A stretch of 64,000 nt of DNA from Qipengyuania sp. S6317L1. Lineage in GTDB: Bacteria > Pseudomonadota > Alphaproteobacteria > Sphingomonadales > Sphingomonadaceae. Of this stretch, positions 29,032 to 36,221 are shown piece after piece (the first letter of the stretch is position 1; every line of letters starts with the position of its first letter). The stretch lies in NCBI RefSeq assembly GCF_023015615.1, contig NZ_JALKAJ010000002.1, forward strand, positions 758,501-822,500, written 5' to 3'. The notes under the pieces are model-generated. The model was not told where the DNA came from and did not search any database. It saw nothing but the letters and a program-made list of their open reading frames with translations. A program made the position numbers and the translations under genes.

Positions 29032-30213
29032 ATGACCAGCCGCATACTCCATATCTCCGGGGATTATCCCGATCCCATCGAGCCGTTCAAAACACCGGTG
29101 ATCAAAAGCTTCCTCGACCTTACCGAGGATGATTTTGACCACCGTGTCGTCTCAATCAATCGCAGAACACCATCGCCCAGTGCACTCTTCGAAGGGTTTG
29201 CGCCAAGATCAGACCGCAAGGGACCGGTGCACCGCGTGCAGACGTTTGAGAGAGGTGTCGCACTTGAATACCTCGCTCCACCAAGCGGCATCTTTCACCG
29301 CACAATGCTGGAGCGTTTGGGCGAATATCTGGCAGAGTTGATCCGATCACAGAGCGAACCACCGCATCTTTTGGTCGGTCACAAGCTAACGATTGAAGGC
29401 ATCGCCGTTGCGAAGGCGAGCGCGCTCACCGGCATCCCCTACGCCCTGACCATCCAGGGAAACACCGACAGACGGATATTGAAAGCCCGGCCTGACCTTG
29501 GCAAAAATTTCCGCACGATCTATCAAAATGCGCAAATGGTCTGCACTTTCACGCCCATTGCTCGCGGCGCGATCGAAGCCATGTTGGGTAAGCGCAAAGA
29601 TGGGATCCACCTGATCCCCTGTCCCACCGAGCTCGATCAAATAATCGAACCACACATAACGGGTGGAGACATTATCTCGGTGTTCCACCTCAAGAACCAC
29701 AAGGTCAAAAATCTCGATGGTCTTGCAAGCGCTGCGCGATTGCTCGCTCGCGATGCAGGCAAGCGTTCGATTGCCATTCTTGGCGGCGGGAGCGAGGCAG
29801 AACTCGCAAAATGCAAGACAATTGCCGCTGATGCCTCGCAGATCCGTTTTGATGGGCCTGTCGATCGCGATGCGATGCAGAAACGAATGAACGGCGCCTG
29901 CGCCCTCGTTGTACCGTCTCGTGCAGAGTCCTTTGGCCTCGTATTTGTCGAAGCACTTTTTGCAGGTTTGCCGATCATCTATCCCAAGGGCACCGCAATC
30001 GATGGCTACTTCGACGCGCTGCCGTTTGCACAAGGCGTGGACGCCGGTTCTCCTGAAGCCATTGCTGAAGCGATGCAGCGCGCGGTGGATGAAGAAGAAA
30101 GCATGAAGCGCGCGCTTCACGACTGGCAGAAGTCAGGTGCTCTTGAACAGTTTACACGCCGCGCTATCGCGCAAAACTATTCTGCCGCGCTTAGTGCTGC
30201 CGTGCCAGGTTAA
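29032..30213 (+). CDS. Glycosyltransferase family 4
   Basis: A 393-residue GT-B fold enzyme. The C-terminal half shows the GT4 pattern VPSRAESFGLVFVEALFAGLPIIY (EX7E retaining motif). The N-terminal half begins ILHISGDYPDPIEPFKTPVIKSFL. It transfers a nucleotide sugar onto the growing repeat unit of the polymer on the cytoplasmic side. Sugar and linkage are unknown. Confidence 0.85.
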   Translation: MTSRILHISGDYPDPIEPFKTPVIKSFLDLTEDDFDHRVVSINRRTPSPSALFEGFAPRSDRKGPVHRVQTFERGVALEYLAPPSGIFHRTMLERLGEYLAELIRSQSEPPHLLVGHKLTIEGIAVAKASALTGIPYALTIQGNTDRRILKARPDLGKNFRTIYQNAQMVCTFTPIARGAIEAMLGKRKDGIHLIPCPTELDQIIEPHITGGDIISVFHLKNHKVKNLDGLASAARLLARDAGKRSIAILGGGSEAELAKCKTIAADASQIRFDGPVDRDAMQKRMNGACALVVPSRAESFGLVFVEALFAGLPIIYPKGTAIDGYFDALPFAQGVDAGSPEAIAEAMQRAVDEEESMKRALHDWQKSGALEQFTRRAIAQNYSAALSAAVPG

Positions 30214-30219
30214 ACCGCC

Positions 30220-31164
30220 TCAATAGCCCTTGAGCCAGTCGGTCCGCGCCTTCCATATCTTGTTCCATTCTTCGGCTGCCTGCGTTTTGCCAAAGATCAT
30301 CGCCTTGAGCGAGGAGGCGAGCTTACGGTTGGCGATCCAGCACCACATGAGGAAGCGGCCAAGGGGCACGAGGCTCGCTGGCCAGTGATCCTCGATCAGA
30401 CTGGTCTTGGCTCGCATCAGCTTGATCTGTTTCTCGCTGCGAAGCTTTGTCGATGCGCCAACGAGGTGCATGATCTGCGCGTCTGGGGTCACCATCGGTG
30501 AATATCCAAGCTGGGCAGCACGAAGGCACATGTCGGCCTCTTCGCCATACATGAAATATTTGGAATCAAAGCCGCCAAGCTCATTCCACAACTCGCGCTT
30601 CAAGAGGAAGAAGCAGCCCACCACGATATCGACCTCGCGCACGCTGTCCCGATTCCAACCGCCCATCGCCTCAGGGTTCAGGAATGGCGAATTAGGAAAG
30701 GCACGGCTGAGGCCAAACGCACTGCAGAACAGGCTCCATGGCGAAGACTTCTTCCAACAAGACGCCGGGTTCAACGACCCATCGGGGAAGACCGTACGTC
30801 CCCCGACAATACCGGCTTTTGGGTTTGCCTTTGCGAAACTCAGTAGGTTCTCAACCGCTTTGTGGTGCGTTTCAGTGTCCGGATTGAGCAGCAACAGCCA
30901 CTCGGTTTTGGCGCGGGCTGCGACACGATTATTGGCCTCGGCAAACCCGATGTTGTCATCATGCGCTATCAGTTCAACTTCGGGAAACGCCTCTGCAATC
31001 GCCTGCGCTGATCCGTCCGCAGACGCATTGTCCCACACCACAACGTGCATCGCGACATCGCCTGCATTTTGAAGCAGAGTCTCAATCGCCTTGAGCGTCA
31101 ATTCACGCGTGTTCCAGCTGACGATGATAACCGTAACTTCGGCAGTTTCGGGAGGTGCAAGCAT
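30220..31164 (-). CDS. Glycosyltransferase family 2 (rhamnosyltransferase-like)
   Basis: A 314-residue GT-A enzyme: VTVIIVSWNTRELTLKAIETLL, the nucleotide-binding WDNASADGS, LLLLNPDTE (DXD-like), and the acceptor-base region MYGEEADMCLRAAQLGY. This layout is typical of WbbL-type rhamnosyltransferases, and dTDP-rhamnose is made by the rfb genes of the same locus, so rhamnose transfer is a reasonable inference. It is convergent with the GT4 gene. Confidence 0.85.
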   Translation of the reverse strand: MLAPPETAEVTVIIVSWNTRELTLKAIETLLQNAGDVAMHVVVWDNASADGSAQAIAEAFPEVELIAHDDNIGFAEANNRVAARAKTEWLLLLNPDTETHHKAVENLLSFAKANPKAGIVGGRTVFPDGSLNPASCWKKSSPWSLFCSAFGLSRAFPNSPFLNPEAMGGWNRDSVREVDIVVGCFFLLKRELWNELGGFDSKYFMYGEEADMCLRAAQLGYSPMVTPDAQIMHLVGASTKLRSEKQIKLMRAKTSLIEDHWPASLVPLGRFLMWCWIANRKLASSLKAMIFGKTQAAEEWNKIWKARTDWLKGY

Positions 31165-31319
31165 GGTTTCGCGAGGGGACCTGAAGGCTATGGAAGAGAT
31201 GGAAGTGCTTGCGCGATCTACGCATTGTGGGCCGTGCAGTCACGAGAAAACACGTGCAGCTCCCCACTTTGCGCACGCGTATTCAGGTCACGCCAATCGT
31301 GAGCCCGTGATGGCGGCCT

Positions 31320-32786
31320 CTATTCGAGCCCTAAAGCGTCCAGATTCATCACAGCCGTATCATAATTTGCTGCCGATAGGCGCCCGTTGAGCTCCGCCCT
31401 GATCTGACTGATTTGCGCCGATGCCGCGGTTTCTTCGCGGACATTGACGAGAAAGAAATCACCGGCGCCCAGTGATAAGCGGCGACGCTCTGCCGTCACC
31501 ATCTGGCGCGCCTGCGCAAGCTCGGCTTCTGCAAGGCTTGAAAGCTCCATAGCCGCTTCGAGGTTTGTCACGATATTCTCAAGCTCGACCGTGAGTTCAT
31601 CGCTGACACGCTGCCGATCAAGTTCAAGCGCGCGCAGCTCCGCTTCAGCCCGGTCCAGCCGACCTTGCGCGCTTCGCCGCTGCAAAGGGACAGAAAACGT
31701 CACCCCCACCACCGTATCGGTTGCATCAAATGATGCACCGCCCGCACCAATCGGCCCGAAATCACGGCTAATTTCTGCTCTTGCATCAAGTCTTGGTCGA
31801 AGATCGTTTTGGCGCAGCCCAATCTTCGCTTGCGCGCGTTCGATCGACAGTGCCAAATCCGCCAGCTCCGGGCGGTTTGCAACAGCTTGAGAAAGTTGAG
31901 TGTCAACCAGCCGCTCAACCGGCGGCAGCCTCTCGAGATCCTCTGTGCCCGGTATATGCCGGCGATCAGGGAAGATCATTTGGCCGCCGTTCCCGCGCAG
32001 GTAAAAGCCGAGAGAATTTGAAGCGGTTGCAAATTTCCTCTTAGCTTCTGCAAGAAGCGTCTTTCGCCGCAAAACGTTCTGCTCATTCTCGACCACGGCG
32101 ATGCGCGGGGCCGCGCCTTCTTGAAACTCCCGGTTCAGCCCGACTGCGCGCGCTTGGGCAATTTCGAGAAGCTCCTCATAAACGCCCACCTCGCGCCCTG
32201 CCGCTACCCAGCGCCAGTATGCGCCGAGCGCTTCGGCTTGAACCTTGAGTTTGACCAGAAGCACATCAAGCTGGGCCTGCGAGGCGGCAAGCCGTGCATC
32301 GCGCCGTGCAAAACGGCGGCTGTCCACGGTCGAATTTCGAAGCAAGGGCAGAACGCCGCCGATCTTGATCTCGCCAAATTCGTTGGTGTTGAAGTAGTTC
32401 TCGTAAATCGGAAAGCTGCCATTCGACAGGCGATAGGATGCGAAAACTTCGGCGCCCATCTGCTCCAAAGGCTGGGTTGCTTTCGTGTCGACGTAAATCG
32501 TTGAATAAAAGCCGGTAACCCTGGAATAGGCTTTCGCGTCGAGCATCAAATCGAATGCGCCTTCCGCTGCCAATTGATCCGAGCGCGCGGCCGCTTCTTT
32601 TTCGAACGCTGCGAGTATCGACGGGAAGGTGCGCGCCGAGGACCGCAAAAGAGCATCAGGCAAAAGTGCCCCTTCTGCCAATGCCTGCTCAATGGGTGGG
32701 ACAACAGGCTCAACGTCTTGCGCGGCAAGAGGAGCCGCTGCCCCAAGGCTGGCCGCACAAAGAGCCAAGTACGCCTGCGCCCTCAT
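31320..32786 (-). CDS. TolC-family outer membrane channel
   Basis: A 488-residue outer-membrane efflux protein with a signal peptide (cleavage near LAAQDVEP). Two helical-hairpin repeats of the TolC type are visible (RRDARLAASQAQLDVLLVKLKVQAEALGAYWRW; RRSAQGRLDRAEAELRALELDRQRV). It is not a lipoprotein, unlike the NodT-type channel at 21176. It is the last gene of a three-gene unit (ABC, HlyD, TolC), its start adjoining the HlyD stop. It would be the outer-membrane exit of a type I-like secretion route. Confidence 0.88.
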   Translation of the reverse strand: MRAQAYLALCAASLGAAAPLAAQDVEPVVPPIEQALAEGALLPDALLRSSARTFPSILAAFEKEAAARSDQLAAEGAFDLMLDAKAYSRVTGFYSTIYVDTKATQPLEQMGAEVFASYRLSNGSFPIYENYFNTNEFGEIKIGGVLPLLRNSTVDSRRFARRDARLAASQAQLDVLLVKLKVQAEALGAYWRWVAAGREVGVYEELLEIAQARAVGLNREFQEGAAPRIAVVENEQNVLRRKTLLAEAKRKFATASNSLGFYLRGNGGQMIFPDRRHIPGTEDLERLPPVERLVDTQLSQAVANRPELADLALSIERAQAKIGLRQNDLRPRLDARAEISRDFGPIGAGGASFDATDTVVGVTFSVPLQRRSAQGRLDRAEAELRALELDRQRVSDELTVELENIVTNLEAAMELSSLAEAELAQARQMVTAERRRLSLGAGDFFLVNVREETAASAQISQIRAELNGRLSAANYDTAVMNLDALGLE

Positions 32787-33821
32787 CTATTGCCCCTGAC
32801 CAGAGCCCGAAGTTTGCTGCGGCAGCTCGGGCGGGAAAGTGTTCAATTGTCGCCATATTTCGTAACCGACAGGCACTGTCTCGAGCAATATCCACGCGCG
32901 CACATTGGTCCCAAACCGAGCGAAGCGCTCCCCTGGCCAAGGCGTGTCCTGGGTGGTGTCTTCCTTGATGAGAACGCGGGAACGCCCATCGGGCTGCGCG
33001 ACCTGATCCACTGTTGTTACCTCTCCTGCAAAGGTGCCCACTGCCACCGATGGCCAGCCGCTGAACTGTACCGCAGGCCAGCCCTCGAACTCGATCCGCG
33101 CCTTGGCACCTGGCTGCACCAGCGCCACATCGCGCCCGGATACGAAGACTTCGATGACACGCTCTTGTCGCTCAGGCACGAACGTTGCGAGAACCTGGCC
33201 GGCGCTGACCAGCGTGGCTGCATCGCCTGCATTAATCGATTGGATGAAACCATCGCGCGGCGCTCTTACGACCTGTTCGGACTGCCGGGCGATCCGGGTT
33301 TGAGCCTGCGTGAGATTGGCCTGTGCCCCGGCCACATCACCGCGCAATTGCTCAATTCTGATTTGCGCCTGTTCATAGTCGCGGCGCGCAGCCAAGCCTG
33401 CTTCAAACAACTCGCGCGTCCGGTCGAGGTCGAGCCTTGCGGTAGCGAGTGCGTTTTGCGCAGCATTCAGCTGGATACCAATCTGCACACGTTCAGCCTC
33501 GAGCCTGCTGATCAGCATGGGATCCAGGTCGACGATGCGGGCAATCGGATCGCCCTGTTCGACCTTGCTGCCGTCACCCACATACCACTGCTCAATTCTG
33601 CCAGAGACAAGGGCGTTTATCTCCTGCTGGCGCTCGTTTGGATTGATGGTAGTTACCACCCCTCGCCCGCCAGTCGTCTGCACCCAGGGCACAAATGTGA
33701 GGAACGCGATTGCAATCAGGATCGCTACAAGGACAACCACCGTCACAGCACGGAATACACGCGGTGTACTGACCCCGTGCAGAGCGGTGAACTCCTTGAT
33801 CTTGGTTGGGCTTTTTTGCAT
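32787..33821 (-). CDS. HlyD-family periplasmic adaptor
   Basis: A 344-residue adaptor: cytoplasmic N-terminus (QKSPTKIKEFTALHG), membrane segment (VVLVAILIAIAFLTFVPW), half-lipoyl VSGRIEQWYVGDGSKVEQGDPIARIV, a coiled coil of moderate length (ARLDLDRTRELFEAGLAARRDYEQAQIR) and the return half RAPRDGFIQSINAGDAATLVSAGQVLA. ATG 33821 overlaps the ABC stop (ATGA), so the two are translationally coupled; a longer frame upstream is a shadow inside the ABC gene. It looks fully functional, in contrast with its ABC partner. Confidence 0.88.
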   Translation of the reverse strand: MQKSPTKIKEFTALHGVSTPRVFRAVTVVVLVAILIAIAFLTFVPWVQTTGGRGVVTTINPNERQQEINALVSGRIEQWYVGDGSKVEQGDPIARIVDLDPMLISRLEAERVQIGIQLNAAQNALATARLDLDRTRELFEAGLAARRDYEQAQIRIEQLRGDVAGAQANLTQAQTRIARQSEQVVRAPRDGFIQSINAGDAATLVSAGQVLATFVPERQERVIEVFVSGRDVALVQPGAKARIEFEGWPAVQFSGWPSVAVGTFAGEVTTVDQVAQPDGRSRVLIKEDTTQDTPWPGERFARFGTNVRAWILLETVPVGYEIWRQLNTFPPELPQQTSGSGQGQ

Positions 33822-35572
33822 CAGCCCGCCTCCCCGTCTTGTGGAGGCAAAGATGGTGTCGGTGTCCCGTTGGACAGAGTTGCGCGTTGGAAGCTGGCGA
33901 AGTCGGAGAAGACCGTTTGACGGTCGGCTTCGAGGAAAAGGAAGCTGTTGAAGCCCAAATCGTTTCTGCGGGAAGAAAAATAAATAACTGTTGTGTACGC
34001 TTGCTCGCGCAGTTCGGCGATTGCGCGCATGAGATGATCTTCGTCGATGAGGTCGAACAGCGCACTCAGGACCAGAACGCGCGGCTCCTCGAGAAGCGCG
34101 TTGGCGAGTTTGAGTTGCTGCAACTCGACAGCCGACAACGGCCAACCTGTATAAGCGATCTGCGTGTCGAGGCCCTTTTCGAAGCTGGCGATGGTGCGCC
34201 CCAAACCCACTGTTTCAAGCGCTTTGACCATGCGGTTGCTGGCAGTATTGGGGCACGACAGGGTCAGATATTCGCGAATGGTCATGCCAACGAAAGTCGG
34301 CCTTGCGAGGACGTGGACATCTTTGCGAAGGTTATAAGCCTCGATGTCCTGGAAATCCGCGCCTCCCATGGTCAAAATGCCCGCCTTGGGTCGTTCGTGC
34401 ATTTTAAGAAGGTCTGTAAAAAGGCGCTGCACACCGTGGTGACTGGCCTGCGCCATCATTATCGCACCGGTCGGGATTGTTAATTCGAAGCAAGCTTTCT
34501 CATGTCGCGCCTGACCTTCAACACCTTGAAAAACAATAGTGTGATCTGGGCCTTCCAGTTTCGCACCAGTGGCGCTTGTTTCCTGCTCGACCTGATGAAA
34601 CAGGGAGATTTCCTCGACCGCTGCGCAAAGGTCGTAGAAGTAGGTGAGATAGGTACCAAGCTGAGCCACCCCGAAAAAGGCGACTGACAAAACGAGCTCG
34701 GCGGCGACCAGCTGACCAAGCGTCAGTTGCCCCTGTATCACCAGCCATCCTCCAAGGCCAAGGAGCGCAGCGCTTGCAAGCGCGTAGAGCAAAAGAAACG
34801 CGATGGTTTGTGAAAAGTGCCTTCTGAAGTGGCGTTTGCGCTGTGTCAGATATTCATGCGTCATGTCATCTGTGCGCTTGATCGCATAATCAATCCGGCG
34901 CTGGGATTTGAAGAAGCCGTTGGAGCCACCCACGGTCTCAAGCCAATTGGCTGTGTTGTGCTTTGCATGGCTTAGATCAATCCCCGTCCGGATCGCACTT
35001 GCCCCCCAGACCAGCCAGATCACCCAAATCAGAGCAGACATGACCAGGGTGAAAACCAGAAAGAGCGGGTGGTAGAGCGACACAAGCACGAAACCGACCG
35101 CAACCTGCAGAACTACGCTGAATCCGCCGACAAAGAGCACAGGCAGCGCCTTTTGAACGTTGACCACATCGAAATAGCGGTTGAAGAGTGCCGAGGATTT
35201 ACGATCTGCGAAAAAGGGGTCTTGTGCATAGACCGAAATGAGCGAAATCTCGGCCACCATCCGCGCGTAAAACCGTCTCGCAAAAATCTCCATCAAGTGG
35301 ATGCGCAAAGCGTAAAGCAACCCGAACAGGACCAGCAGGCCGAACAGGCTAAGCGACAGCATCACAAGCGGAGCAGTTAGCGCGGTGTTCGCGACAGTGT
35401 TGACGAGCATCTGCACCGAAATCGGTGTCGCCAGAGACAGCAGGCTGATGCCGATCCCGTAGATTATCGCCAGCCAGTAAAAATCAGCCTCGGGCTTCAG
35501 GATGTCCAAAAACTGCCGGAAAAAAGCAACCAGGGAGATCTGTGCTCCATATGTCGGCTGATTGAGGGGCAT
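33821..35572 (-). CDS. ABC transporter with a degenerate, probably non-catalytic ATPase domain
   Basis: A 583-residue type I exporter half-molecule: six membrane segments (about 30-320), then an ATP-binding-like domain. No peptidase domain precedes it. Every catalytic motif appears lost: the Walker A place reads AQASHHGVQRLF (about 374-385), the LSGGQ place reads GWPLSAVELQQ (476-486), the Walker B place reads VLVLSALFDLID with Ser-Ala for Asp-Glu (499-510), and the H-loop place reads YFSSRRND. The frame is uninterrupted, so this is divergence, not decay. HlyD and TolC partners follow. Confidence 0.83.
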   Translation of the reverse strand: MPLNQPTYGAQISLVAFFRQFLDILKPEADFYWLAIIYGIGISLLSLATPISVQMLVNTVANTALTAPLVMLSLSLFGLLVLFGLLYALRIHLMEIFARRFYARMVAEISLISVYAQDPFFADRKSSALFNRYFDVVNVQKALPVLFVGGFSVVLQVAVGFVLVSLYHPLFLVFTLVMSALIWVIWLVWGASAIRTGIDLSHAKHNTANWLETVGGSNGFFKSQRRIDYAIKRTDDMTHEYLTQRKRHFRRHFSQTIAFLLLYALASAALLGLGGWLVIQGQLTLGQLVAAELVLSVAFFGVAQLGTYLTYFYDLCAAVEEISLFHQVEQETSATGAKLEGPDHTIVFQGVEGQARHEKACFELTIPTGAIMMAQASHHGVQRLFTDLLKMHERPKAGILTMGGADFQDIEAYNLRKDVHVLARPTFVGMTIREYLTLSCPNTASNRMVKALETVGLGRTIASFEKGLDTQIAYTGWPLSAVELQQLKLANALLEEPRVLVLSALFDLIDEDHLMRAIAELREQAYTTVIYFSSRRNDLGFNSFLFLEADRQTVFSDFASFQRATLSNGTPTPSLPPQDGEAG

Positions 35573-35954
35573 ACTCGCGTTCCATAGTTAGCTAAGCGCC
35601 AAGGATTGTGCGCCTCGACCTATCTTCAGGTCGTGGGTCCCTCACACAGGGCAGGTTGATAAAGTGACATGGCCTCAGACGCAACAAACTTGAGATCCCG
35701 AGATCAGTTTGGACAGCAGTTGGGTCGGCCCTTGGTTCCCTGCGTATCCACAACCCCCTGCCAAGACCTGTTCCGTCTGTAGCCCCCAAAAGCCAAACAC
35801 GTGACTGTGTTGAAACCGCCTAACTGTCGGCTTTTATGGCGACCTAATTCATTGATTTAATGAAATACGTGGCTCCACTACTACCTCTGACACGAAACAC
35901 TTTCCTACATCTTATGTTCTTCTTATGTTCCTTGCGAATCTAAGGAGAACACCA
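35573..35954. other. Intergenic region between the degenerate ABC gene and the spike-like pair
   Basis: About 380 bp without a gene. It must hold divergent promoters. I see an inverted repeat TTCATT-N5-AATGAA (35848-35864), an inverted repeat CGACCT-N6-AGGTCG near 35616-35633, and a perfect 9-bp direct repeat CTTATGTTC at 35911-35919 and 35922-35930 (11-bp period) close to the expected transcription start of the spike gene. The AT-rich stretch 35840-35930 contrasts with its GC-rich surroundings. Confidence 0.5.
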
Positions 35955-36221
35955 ATGCCACAAGACCATTTTTCGACCATTGACAGTGTAACTTCGCCGT
36001 CACGCGACTGGTTCGATATCGCACCGAGTGATAGCGCGGACCTCGGCTTCGTTCCAAAAGCGATCTATGTCGGTACCGGTGGCGACCTTGTCGTTTCCAG
36101 TGCTCGCACCAACACAGAAGTGACGTTCCGGAACATCCCTAGCGGTGCGATCCTCGATATTCGCCCTGCGGCGGTTCGCCAAACAGGCACAACAGCAACA
36201 GATCTCGTGGGGCTTATCTAA
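35955..36221 (+). CDS. Spike base-like protein (RCAP_Rcc01079 / GTA head spike base family)
   Basis: An 88-residue protein with the family pattern: SPSRDWFDIAPSDSADLGFVPKAIYVGTGGDLVV, then a beta-sandwich with TEVTFRNIPSGAILDIRPAAVRQTGTTATDLVGL. This matches the small head-spike base protein of gene transfer agents and related phages, recognised by GTGGD and RxTGTTAxD. ATG 35955 is preferred over 35925 because AAGGAG sits 7 bp ahead. Its stop shares a base with the next start (TAATG), so the two are coupled. Confidence 0.72.
   Translation: MPQDHFSTIDSVTSPSRDWFDIAPSDSADLGFVPKAIYVGTGGDLVVSSARTNTEVTFRNIPSGAILDIRPAAVRQTGTTATDLVGLI

Noticed and set aside
33821..35572. Frameshift or pseudogene explanation for the degenerate ABC gene
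   Set aside because: One uninterrupted frame of normal length, translationally coupled to an intact HlyD gene.
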